A stretch of DNA of 64,000 bases, from assembly GCA_019634575.1 (NCBI GenBank), contig JAHCAY010000001.1, positions 558,001-622,000 on the forward strand, written 5' to 3'. Shown here in pieces: positions 54,646 to 63,900 of the stretch. The DNA comes from Candidatus Didemnitutus sp. (GTDB lineage: Bacteria; Verrucomicrobiota; Verrucomicrobiia; Opitutales; Opitutaceae). The translations under genes and the position numbers were made by a program. Below the pieces are notes generated by a model. The model saw only the letters and a program-made list of their open reading frames with translations, made no database searches and was not told the DNA's origin. Each line of letters opens with the position of its first letter. Position 1 is the stretch's first letter.

Positions 54646-56571
54646 ATGATGCTCGTTGCCGTTCTCTCACTCAGCGGCCTGTTCCAGGACCACATGGTCC
54701 TCCAGCGTGACCGCGCCAACCCAATCTGGGGCACCGACCGTCCCCGACAGACCATTACGCTCACGGTCGAAGGCCCCCCGCTGCCCGTCACGGCTTCGAC
54801 GGTGACCGACGAACACGGGCGCTGGACCCTCCACTGCCCCATCCTCCCGGTCGGCGGCCCGTATCGACTCCGCGTCACCGGTTCGAGCGAGCGCGTGCTG
54901 GAAGATGTGCTCGTCGGCGACGTGTGGCTCGCCTCCGGACAGTCCAACATGCAATTTCCCGTCGGCGGCGTGATCGACGCGGCCAAGGAAGTGCGCGACG
55001 CACAATTTTCCGCCATTCGCATCGCCAAGGTTCCCCAACGCACCGGCATGACCCCCGCCTCCGACGTGCAGGTCGAATGGAAGCTCGCCACGTCAAAGGA
55101 GGCAGCGGGGTTCACTGCCGTCGGCTACTTCTTCGCCCGCGAGATTCATCGCTCGCAGCGTGTTCCGGTCGGCGTGATCGATGCGTCGTGGGGCGGCACC
55201 CGCGTCGAAGCGTGGGCGAGCGCCGAGGGCTTGCGCGCGGTCTGGCCCGGCGTGGATGTCGAGCTGGCCCACCTCGCGGCGACTGCGTCCGAGGTGCCGA
55301 AGATCCAAGCGGACTATCATCGCGCGATGCAGCAATGGATCGGAACCGCGTTTCCGCGCGACACGGAAAACCTCGGATTCACCCGCGGATGGGCCGCTCT
55401 CGATTGCGATGACCGCGCGTGGGCGAACATCGAGCTTCCTGCCACCATCCAAAGCGCCGGTCACGCCGACAACGGCATCTTCTGGTTCCGTCGCGAACTC
55501 GATCTGCCCGTCGAATCCGCCGGCCGCGATCTCGTGCTCGAACTCGGCGCCATCGACGACCGCGACCACACCTATTTCAACGGCGAGCTCGTGGGACGCA
55601 CGGACATCGACACGCCGGACTGCCACGAAGTGCTGCGTCGCTACACCGTGCCCGCCCGCCTCGTCCGCGCGGGACGAAACGTCGTCGCGGTGCGCGTCTT
55701 CGATCACTATGGACTCGGCGGTTTCATGGGGCCGGCCCGCGCGCTCGTCGCGAGCAGCGGCGATTTCAGCCAGCCACTCGCCGGCCCGTGGCGCTGGCAA
55801 GTCGAGCGCACGATCCCCAAAGTCCCCGACAGCGTTTTCGCCACCTGCCCGCCCCCGCCGCCGGAAATCAATTTTCAGAATCAACCCGCTGCGCTCTTCA
55901 ACGGCATGATCGCGCCACTCGTCCCATTCGGGTTGCGCGGCTTCATCTGGTATCAAGGCGAGTCCAACGTCGGCCAGCATGATAGTTATCAAGCGCGCTT
56001 CACCGCGCTCATCCGCGACTGGCGCGGGCGGTGGAAGCAAGGACAGCTGCCATTCTATTTCGTGCAGATCGCCAACTTCGAGCAAAACGGACTCTGGCCA
56101 CAGCTGCGCGAGGCGCAGACGCGAACGCTCGCGGAACCCGAAACCGGTATGGCGGTAACCATCGACATCGGCGACCCACACGACATCCATCCGCGCAACA
56201 AACAGGACGTCGGACGTCGCCTCGCCTTGCTGACACGCGCGGGCACCTACGGAGAAAGCGAAATCGTCGCGGTAGGGCCAACACTCGCGCGCGTTCAGAT
56301 CGACGGTGCCGAGGCGCGCATCCACTGGAACTCAGCGCGTGGACTGCGCACGCGCGACCGCGTGACCGAAGTGTCCGGCTTCGAACTCGCGGGTGCCGAC
56401 GGCAAATTTCACCGGGCCACCGCCCACATCAACGGCGAGACGGTGATCGTGAACACCGCCGCCGTGCCGGCACCACGGCACGTGCGCTACGCGTGGGCCG
56501 ACAGCCCGACAACCAACCTAGTCAACGGTGCCGGCCTCCCGGCCGCGCCGTTTCGCACCGACGCTTACTAA
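54646..56571 (+). CDS. Sialate-O-acetylesterase-like SGNH esterase
   Basis: 641 residues of the SASA/DUF303 family. The catalytic serine is S100 in WLASGQSNMQFPV, a second conserved block is YQGESNV, and the Asp/His pair lies in DIGDPHDIHPRNKQDVGRR. A beta-sandwich domain resembling GH2 sugar-binding modules is inserted (about 250-370, WANIELPATIQ, IFWFRRELDLP), as is common in this family. The N-terminus is only MMLVAVLSLSGLFQDHMVLQ, so a proper signal peptide is missing, unusual for the family. It may be cytoplasmic or its start misassigned. It would remove acetyl groups from sugars. It is divergent from the TonB receptor, 252 bases apart. Confidence 0.88.
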   Translation: MMLVAVLSLSGLFQDHMVLQRDRANPIWGTDRPRQTITLTVEGPPLPVTASTVTDEHGRWTLHCPILPVGGPYRLRVTGSSERVLEDVLVGDVWLASGQSNMQFPVGGVIDAAKEVRDAQFSAIRIAKVPQRTGMTPASDVQVEWKLATSKEAAGFTAVGYFFAREIHRSQRVPVGVIDASWGGTRVEAWASAEGLRAVWPGVDVELAHLAATASEVPKIQADYHRAMQQWIGTAFPRDTENLGFTRGWAALDCDDRAWANIELPATIQSAGHADNGIFWFRRELDLPVESAGRDLVLELGAIDDRDHTYFNGELVGRTDIDTPDCHEVLRRYTVPARLVRAGRNVVAVRVFDHYGLGGFMGPARALVASSGDFSQPLAGPWRWQVERTIPKVPDSVFATCPPPPPEINFQNQPAALFNGMIAPLVPFGLRGFIWYQGESNVGQHDSYQARFTALIRDWRGRWKQGQLPFYFVQIANFEQNGLWPQLREAQTRTLAEPETGMAVTIDIGDPHDIHPRNKQDVGRRLALLTRAGTYGESEIVAVGPTLARVQIDGAEARIHWNSARGLRTRDRVTEVSGFELAGADGKFHRATAHINGETVIVNTAAVPAPRHVRYAWADSPTTNLVNGAGLPAAPFRTDAY

Positions 56572-56581
56572 GGCTGCCCGC

Positions 56582-56607
56582 GAGTGCGGCGGGCTCGCGC
56601 CGCACTC
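56582..56607. terminator. Bidirectional hairpin between convergent esterase genes
   Basis: GAGTGCGGC and GCCGCACTC form a perfect 9-bp stem with an 8-base loop, starting 10 bases after the sialate-esterase stop and overlapping the stop codon of the convergent alpha/beta-hydrolase. No T-run follows on either side. Confidence 0.55.
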
Positions 56608-57517
56608 ACAGGAAGCGCTTCAGAAAACTCAAGATTTCCGCGGGATAATTGCCGCCTGTAATCGCATACTCGTTCTTGTGCCGAAGCAAGCAGTAGCCGC
56701 CGACCGACTCGATCTTCTCCTTCATCGGCGGACCGAACGACGGATGGTGAATGCCTTTCTCCGGCGACGAGTCTGGGGCTAGTGGCGTCAGAGGATCGTC
56801 GTAATAGAGAAACACCGGCGGATCGCCCGCGGTGACGTGATCGTAGGGCGACACCTCGCGATAAAGCGCAAACGCTTTCTCTGTATAGAGCTCTTCGCGC
56901 GGCAGCTGGAAGATGATTGGCCCAAGGTCGATCTCCGCCAGACGTCCGCCAACGTATTTCTTGATGAAACGCAGATCATAAGAAGTCTGCGCACCCCACA
57001 CGAAGGTGCACGACACGCGCGTGGACTCGCGCGCGACGGGATCGACGCTCTGCGGCTGCGCAAGGTCGTCATGGAAATTCAGCCATAGCGCGATGCCCGC
57101 GCCGGCGGAGCCGCCGCACAAGGCAACGCGCTTCGGGTCGAGGTGGAGCTTCGCGGCATTCGCGCGCAGGAACTGCAACGCCCGGCCCGCATCGAGCATC
57201 GGCCCCGGCAAGGGCACACCAGGCCCGCAATACCGGTAGTTGATCGCAGCGACCGAGTAGCCCTGCCCGAGCAGACCGAGCAGCATATCCGGAGTGATGA
57301 TTGACTTGTCACTCGAAACAAAGCCGCCGCCGTGGATGAAGATCACGAGCGGCGTCGGCGCCTTCTCGGCCGCGGGTGCGATCCACAAGTCTAGCACTTG
57401 CCGCTCGTGTTCGCCGTAGTGGATGTTCGCGAGATACGGCTGCGGTTTTTCCGGGGCGGTCGTGGCCGCGCCAGCGACAACCGCAATCCAAGGCAGAATG
57501 AACAGAAGACGTTTCAT
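56606..57517 (-). CDS. Exported alpha/beta-hydrolase, carbohydrate esterase-like (paralogue A)
   Basis: 303 residues with a signal peptide (1-19, cleavage near AGA-A). The oxyanion motif is FIHGGGFVSSDKS and the nucleophile serine lies in ALCGGSAGAGIALWL. The conserved GQGYSVAAINYRYCGPGVPL and FVWGAQTSYDLRFIKKYVGG are shared almost word for word with the gene at 59,884. The family is the BD-FAE/HSL-like acetyl- or feruloyl-esterase group. A canonical late G-H-G-F around the catalytic His is not present; the His may be the one in LLRHKNEY. Start ATG 57,517 precedes the signal peptide. It lies 135 bases after GH92 on the same strand. Confidence 0.85.
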   Translation of the reverse strand: MKRLLFILPWIAVVAGAATTAPEKPQPYLANIHYGEHERQVLDLWIAPAAEKAPTPLVIFIHGGGFVSSDKSIITPDMLLGLLGQGYSVAAINYRYCGPGVPLPGPMLDAGRALQFLRANAAKLHLDPKRVALCGGSAGAGIALWLNFHDDLAQPQSVDPVARESTRVSCTFVWGAQTSYDLRFIKKYVGGRLAEIDLGPIIFQLPREELYTEKAFALYREVSPYDHVTAGDPPVFLYYDDPLTPLAPDSSPEKGIHHPSFGPPMKEKIESVGGYCLLRHKNEYAITGGNYPAEILSFLKRFL

Positions 57518-57652
57518 AGGGATAGAGCCCGGCCCAAGCACTAGCGCCGCGCACCGGGTGCGCGCAAACAACCACGCCGGCAGGGTGCGAGCCACGGACA
57601 ATTCATGCCGCTTCCGGTCGCCGGGATGCCTTTTTCCGCCCTCTCAACGGTT

Positions 57653-59875
57653 TCACGACATCGCCGTCGAAGCGCTGAACGGCTTCCGCAGGCGACCGCG
57701 CTCGGCGGCCCGCAATGCATCGGTCGTCATCTGGAAATCGAGGCGTCCGCCCGCGGCGATCTGCGCGTGGGGGATTTCAAGGCTGTCATGCGACCGGCCA
57801 TTGACCGCTGCTCGCGCGACATACGGCGGCACGACACCGCGACGCCCACCGCGCGTCTCGATCACGAGCTGCTCTCCGCCCGCAACGCGCAGCGTCGCAC
57901 GCGGGAAGCGCGGCGCGCCGAGAACGTAGCCGGGATGCCCGCACGTCAGCGGGAAAAGGCCGAGCGTCGAACAGACATACCACGCCGCCATCGCGCCGTT
58001 GTCCTCGTCCCCGGGAAAATGCTCCGGCGTGTAGAGCTCGTCCACTACGCGCCGCACCCAGTGCTGTGTGCGATCCGGGCGGCCCGCACTCGTGAACAAA
58101 TACAGCACATGATGCACCGGCTCATTGCAGTGCGCGTATTGTCCGAACAGCACCGCTGCCATCTCCGTCATCTCGTGAATCTCGTGCGGATAGCATCCCG
58201 TCTCGAAACGCGGCGGCAGCGCCAGCATCTCGTCGAGCCGCCGCACGAACGCCGCGTCGCCACCGTGGAGGGCGATCAGGCCCGCCGCGTCGTGCGGCGC
58301 GCCCCAGGCGTATTGCCACGCGCCGCCTTCGATGAAATCGCCTGACCATTCGAACGGCGAAAAAGGCGCCCGCCAACTGCCGTCGGTCAGACGTCCGCGA
58401 AAGAAACGGGAGCGCCGGTCGAACACGTGACGGTAATTCGCTGCACGCGCGCCGATGGCGCGGGTCAATTCGCCGCGACCGAGCGCGCACGCGAACCGGT
58501 CGATGGCGAAATCGCTGTGCGCGTAGTCCTGCGTTCGCGCGACCGCGTGCGCGGTGAGATCGGCCGCGACATAACCGCGCGCCGCGTAGTCGGCGCCGCC
58601 GACGCGTCCGAATTGCGCCGTGTCGGAGTTGGCCGTCGCGTCCTTGAGCAGGGCCTCAAGCGCCAGCTCCGGGTCGAAGCTGCGGATACCCTTCAGCCAC
58701 GCGTCGGCGATCACCGCCGTGCCGTGCGAGCCGACCATGCAGGCGCGATAGCCCGGGCTCGCCCAGTTCGGCAGCCAACCGCCCTCGCGGTAGGTGTTCA
58801 GCCAGCCCGCGATCATGTCGCCGAGCACCTCGGGCGCGATCAGGCTGAGCAAGGGAAACAAGACGCGGTAGCCGTCCCAAAATCCGCAGTCGGTGTAGAG
58901 CGGCCCGTCGTGCACGCGTCCGTCGAACGGGCTGTAGTGTCGGCGCCGCCCGGCCGCGTCGGTTTCGTCGATGCGCCGTGGGAAAAGCCAGCAGCGGTAG
59001 AGCGAGCGATAGAAAGTCCGGCACTGCGCCGCGTCCGCGCCGTCGATTCGCACGGTGCCGAGCGCGCGCTCCCACTCGCGTTGGGCGGCGAGCCGCACTT
59101 GCGCGAAACTGCGGCCCTGCAACTCGCGCCGCCAGTTGCAGCGGGCCTGCTCGGCGTCGATCAACGACGTGGCCACGCGCACCGTCACGACACCGCCGCG
59201 CGGACGGCGCAACTTCAGCCACAAACCGGTGCCCGTGAAACCCGGCACGGTGGCGCCAGTCGAAGGAAAATTTCCTGAGTCGAGAATCGGCGCATCCACT
59301 TCCGCGATGAAGTGTGCACGGAAATTCTCCGGCGCGCCGCCTTGGTTGGAGGTCGAGTATCCGCTGATCCAGCTACGCGCGCCATCGATCCGAGTCACTT
59401 CGCCGCGCCCGGATTGAAAGGCCAGCCACACGTCTCCCGGACCGGCGAAAGTGAACCGCAGGCACGCACCGTGCGCCGTGGGTGTGATCTCCACGCGGAT
59501 GTCGTAGCGCCGCAAGTGCACGCGGAAATAGTCCGGCCGCGCCACCGTCGTCGCGGCGTCATAGGAGGAATCCACGACACCGGGTGAAGTCGGAGCGGCG
59601 TGACCGCCGGCGCAAGTCACGAGGAATTCGCCGTAGTCGCCGATCCACGGGCTCGGTTGACGCGCGGCGCGGAAGCCCTGCAATTTCGCGGCGCGCCGGT
59701 CGAATATCCAGCGACCGCTCGCGCTCTGCGGCGTCCAGCCGACAGCCCCGTGCGGCACCGTCGTCAGCGGCAGCGTATTGCCCCGGGAAAAATCCGGATC
59801 GGAGTCCGTGCCCTGCCGCGTGTCGACCCAGTCGAGCAACGAACCGCCCATGTTTTTTTCGGCATCCCGGCCCAT
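57653..59875 (-). CDS. GH92 alpha-mannosidase
   Basis: 740 residues, typical GH92 length. The N-terminal beta-sandwich starts DWVDTRQGTDSDPDFSRGNT, then TLPLTTVPHGAVGWTPQ. The helical barrel carries YTDCGFWDGYRVLFPL (327-342), the catalytic-acid region FIEGGAWQYAWGAPHD (E516), NEPVHHVLYLF (584-594) and GDEDNGAMAAWYVCS (622-636), the calcium-site region. Calcium-dependent exo-alpha-mannosidases of this family act on alpha-1,2/1,3/1,6 linkages. There is no signal peptide, which is unusual for GH92 and implies a cytoplasmic enzyme. ATG 59,875 (8 bases after the esterase stop) is used; ATG 59,851 is possible. It is framed by two paralogous esterases. Confidence 0.93.
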   Translation of the reverse strand: MGRDAEKNMGGSLLDWVDTRQGTDSDPDFSRGNTLPLTTVPHGAVGWTPQSASGRWIFDRRAAKLQGFRAARQPSPWIGDYGEFLVTCAGGHAAPTSPGVVDSSYDAATTVARPDYFRVHLRRYDIRVEITPTAHGACLRFTFAGPGDVWLAFQSGRGEVTRIDGARSWISGYSTSNQGGAPENFRAHFIAEVDAPILDSGNFPSTGATVPGFTGTGLWLKLRRPRGGVVTVRVATSLIDAEQARCNWRRELQGRSFAQVRLAAQREWERALGTVRIDGADAAQCRTFYRSLYRCWLFPRRIDETDAAGRRRHYSPFDGRVHDGPLYTDCGFWDGYRVLFPLLSLIAPEVLGDMIAGWLNTYREGGWLPNWASPGYRACMVGSHGTAVIADAWLKGIRSFDPELALEALLKDATANSDTAQFGRVGGADYAARGYVAADLTAHAVARTQDYAHSDFAIDRFACALGRGELTRAIGARAANYRHVFDRRSRFFRGRLTDGSWRAPFSPFEWSGDFIEGGAWQYAWGAPHDAAGLIALHGGDAAFVRRLDEMLALPPRFETGCYPHEIHEMTEMAAVLFGQYAHCNEPVHHVLYLFTSAGRPDRTQHWVRRVVDELYTPEHFPGDEDNGAMAAWYVCSTLGLFPLTCGHPGYVLGAPRFPRATLRVAGGEQLVIETRGGRRGVVPPYVARAAVNGRSHDSLEIPHAQIAAGGRLDFQMTTDALRAAERGRLRKPFSASTAMS

Positions 59876-59883
59876 GTCGTTCT

Positions 59884-60816
59884 TCACCGCAGGTAACGCT
59901 CGAGAAACGCGTGGATATCCGCCGCCCAAGAGCCGCCCTGCGCCGCGTAGTCATCCTTGTGCCGCAGCAGGCACACGCCGCCGACTTCCTGCACGCGCGC
60001 CTGCAACGGCGGACCGAACGCCGGGTGATGCGCGCCTTCGCTCGGCGGAGCGTCCGACGGGAGCGGAGTGCACGACACCTCGTAGTAGAGCATCACGGGC
60101 GGATCGCCTGCGCTGACGAATTCGATCGGCGAAATCTCGCGGAAGAGCGCGTGCGCCGCCGGCGTTTCGAACTGCTCGCGCGGCAGCTGGTAGAGGATCG
60201 GGCCGAGTTCGTTCTCGTCCAGGTGTCCGCCGATGTATTTCCGGAAGAAGCGCAGATCGTAGGACGTCTGCGCATCCCAGACGAAGGCGCAGGAGACGCG
60301 GGTGGACTGCCGCGCCACCGGATCGGCGCTGCGTCGCTCGGCGAGATCGTCGTGAAACGCCAGCCAGAGCGCGATGCCGGCGCCGGCCGAACCACCGCAC
60401 AGCGCGACGCGCCGGCGGTCGATGCCCCACCGCGGCGCGTTGGCGCGGAGAAATTGCACGGCGCGCGCCGCATCGCGCATCGGCTCCGGCAGCGGCACGC
60501 CCGGACCGCAATAGCGATAGTTGATCGAAGCGACCGCGAATCCCTGCGCCAGCAACCGCTCCAGCATCCCATGCATGCCGAGCACGAGACTCTTGTCGCC
60601 GGAGACGAATCCTCCGCCGTGAATGAACACGATCAATGGCGCGTCCGGCCCAGTCGGCTTCGGCAGCCAGAGATCGAACACCTGACGCTCATGCGCGCCA
60701 TAGTGGACGTCGGCCGCATCGGGCACGGGAGCGGGAGAGGCTCCTTGATCAGCAAGCAATGCGGGACAGCAAAGCACAGCGGCACCGAGAGCGAGGGCGA
60801 CGGCAGGGAGGTTCAT
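59884..60816 (-). CDS. Exported alpha/beta-hydrolase, carbohydrate esterase-like (paralogue B)
   Basis: 310 residues with a signal peptide (1-22). Shared blocks with paralogue A: FIHGGGFVSGDKSLVLG, INYRYCGPGVPLPEPM, ALCGGSAGAGIALWLAFHDD, DPVARQSTRVSCAFVW and AQTSYDLRFFRKYIGG. By eye well over half the mature residues agree, so the two arose by duplication. The stop is 8 bases before the GH92 ATG, giving an esterase-GH92-esterase unit on the minus strand. A periplasmic or secreted deacylase for an acylated mannose-containing glycan is the reading; the ester group (acetyl, feruloyl) cannot be told. Confidence 0.85.
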   Translation of the reverse strand: MNLPAVALALGAAVLCCPALLADQGASPAPVPDAADVHYGAHERQVFDLWLPKPTGPDAPLIVFIHGGGFVSGDKSLVLGMHGMLERLLAQGFAVASINYRYCGPGVPLPEPMRDAARAVQFLRANAPRWGIDRRRVALCGGSAGAGIALWLAFHDDLAERRSADPVARQSTRVSCAFVWDAQTSYDLRFFRKYIGGHLDENELGPILYQLPREQFETPAAHALFREISPIEFVSAGDPPVMLYYEVSCTPLPSDAPPSEGAHHPAFGPPLQARVQEVGGVCLLRHKDDYAAQGGSWAADIHAFLERYLR

Positions 60817-60965
60817 GCGGGAAACCGGAGACAGCACACCGGAAGCCCGACCGTAGCCGCCCGGCGGCGCATTTCACGCCTACAATGCTGTCGGGACGAT
60901 TTTCGGCATATCTGTTTTGGCGCCAAGATGGCGGCATGCCTAGGCCACCGGCCAACGCACTGGGA

Positions 60966-63900
60966 TTAGCGCCTGTCGTTCTTGGGCAACGCCCGCGCGA
61001 GAAGGTTCAGCACGAATTGCTCGGCTGCCGGGTCGTGATGCTTCACCCGCCAGTCGGGCGCGGGCGCGCGGCGACGGCTGAGCCGATCGGCAGTCAGAAC
61101 CTGGGAGACGATCAGCGTTCCTTCTCCAACGCCGAACTCCACCCCCACCACCGGCGTGCGAGCGAGATTGTTGCCGCAATGTGCCAGCGGCACCACTCGC
61201 GTGGCGCGGGCCGAGACGGAGATTTGGTTCAGAGTCGCTCGCAAATCGACCACCCGTAACCCACCGCTTTGCTCGATACGCGCACTCAGCGAAGGCGCGT
61301 CCTCAATCAGGAATCGCACCCGCTGGTTCAAGCGTTCAACAGCCGCCTTGTCGTCCGGGGAAGCCGAGAACTCGTAGTAACCGGCCATCTCGTAGGCGTA
61401 AATGGGGCGACCGGCACGGAGGGCTTCCGAGTCGGCTCCGCGCTGCGTCCAAAGCATGGCGCTGCCGGTCGCGCCCAGGCCGGAGATTTCCATCTCCGCG
61501 GCGGGCGCGATCAGGCCTCCGCGCAGCCCGTTCCACAACCAAGTGGCCTCCTGCGGCAAGTGCCACCAAAGCGAGGCATCGTTCTCCGCCGGATGAAGGT
61601 GACTCTCGGGTTCCGTCACCTCGTGGAAATCGACGATCACGCCGCCCACCAGCGCTCGCCTCTCGTGCCGCGGCGCGACGACCGTGCGCAATTTCTCCAG
61701 CGGCACTTCTCCTCGATCGGGATAGCCGGGACCGAGCAATTTGGGACCAACATCGAGCATCACCACGGATTGACCCGCCCGGATGGCCGAGTCTAGGGCA
61801 GCGCGCAAAGGGGACGAACTCGCGAGAGTGCTCCAACTCGCCGCCGAAGTGACGACGAGTCGCGCCGTGGGATCGCCGAGACCCACACACGCGAGGCCGT
61901 TTTGCGTGAGAAAAGCCCGCAGCTCGGTTTCGTTTTCAGGTAATGCGATTTTCGTCCCGGCGAGAGCAGGTGGCACCACGACGTCCATCGTGCGCGCACG
62001 CCAAGTGGAGACGGACGGTTGCAACGTCGGATTCGCGGCCGAGACGACTGTGGCCTCCAGCCGCCATTCACCGGGAGTCGTCGGGAGCTGGACGCTGACC
62101 GACGTGCGCACCGTGCCGTGCGCAGGGACCGTTTGCACGAGCTTCGCCTCCTCGCGAATGACCTCACCGACCGCGACGACGCACACCCGCACGGGCACGC
62201 ACAGTTCGGATGAGGTGTCATTGAAAATTTGCACGGGCACGGGCACGCGATCTCCGCAGGAGAAATTTCGATCCCACATATCGATGCTGGCACTCACTGG
62301 CGCGAACGCCGCGGACAGCGCGGCCCATACCGGCTTCGGCCGTCCCTCACTCAGCGGACCAAGAAACCAGTGGTTGCCATCGGCCGGGCTACTGAGCGCG
62401 CAGAATGGCGCGAAGCCCGCGACGCCAAGACGCCGCCAGTATTCAGCGACCCGACCGCACGAGTCGGCTTGGAGTTGGAGACGCTGCTCGCGCGTCGGTC
62501 GCGCTCCGAGGAAACGGCGCTGGCTTTCCTTGACCGTCGGGTAGGCCCCGGGCTCGCCTTGGCCGTCGAGATAATTGCCGCCGAACTCGTCCACGACCAC
62601 GGCCTGCGGGAACTGCTCCGCCGAGTCGTAGTAGAGCCCAAGGTTCTCGAACAGACTCCACCAGTATTTGTGCACCGGCATCATATCGCGGTGCGCGATC
62701 ACCAGCCGCGGATAGTCCGCTTGGATCGCCGCCAACGCCGCCGGCGCATCCCGCAGCGCGTCGGGTTCGGTTTCATTCCACGGCTGCACTAACACGACGC
62801 TGGGATGGCGCGCGGCGACGTCGAGCCACGCGCGCCACTGCTCCTCCATGCTCCGACGCGACGCGGGGATACCGTGAAAAAACGGCCACTCGATCTGCAC
62901 CAACAAACCGCGCCGATCGCAAAGATCCAGCAGACGTTCCGGCGGGAGGCCGAGGTGAAAGCGCAGGTAGTTTCCGCCCAGCGTGCGCAAGCGGGAGACG
63001 ATCTGCCGGTCGAACCAGTCCACGTCCCATGCGAGCGCCGCCGCCTCGGGATCGCGCAGCCAGCGGTGCCACACCACGGACACTCCGCGCAAGCGCACGG
63101 GTTCGTCGTTCAGTCGCAGCTGCTTTCCCTCGACGCGGAAATCCCGACGCCCCCAAGTGAACTCGCTCCAGTCCAATAGAGAATCGCCGTCGAGCAGCGT
63201 CACACGCAAGCGGTGGAGCGCCGGATGTTCGGGGCTCCACAGCGCGCAGCCCTCAGGCAGCGCGAGCGCCACCCTACCCTGCATCGCCGGCGCCGGCGCA
63301 TCGACGGTGGCGAGCACGGTCCCGTCGGCGTCCCGCATCAGTTCCAGTCGCACACGCCGCGCCGCGCCGGCGCGCGCCGGCGCCGATGCCTGCCATTGCA
63401 AAGCGAGCTGCCCGTGCTCCGGCTCGTAGGACGGCAGCAGTCGCACGAGCCGCGCGTCGCGATAGAGATGCAGTTCGACACTGTCCCACAGCCCGGACGA
63501 AATGTTCGAGCGCCAGCGATCCGCGACGGGCACCGCCGAGGCGTCGGCGGGATCGAGATCGCGCAACGAGCGCAGGGCGACCTCGAGTTTGACGGCACCG
63601 CCGGGAGCGAGCTGTGAAGCCGGCAACTCGTGTTCGGTCGGCGCCATGCCGCCAGCAGCGCCCGAAACACGCTCGCCGTTCACCCAAACCTCCGGTGCGA
63701 AGCGCGCTCCTTTGAGCCGCAGCACCGCGCGATTCCAGTCTCCCGTCGGCAGACGCACCTGTCGGCGCAGCCAAACGGTCGCAGGGGACATTTCTGTCGG
63801 TGCACCGGCGAGGCCGGGCACCTCCACGCTCCGCGAATAGACCCGATCGAGGCCGCACTCCCATCGTCCATCGAGCGACAGCGTCGCGCCGACGGCGGTA

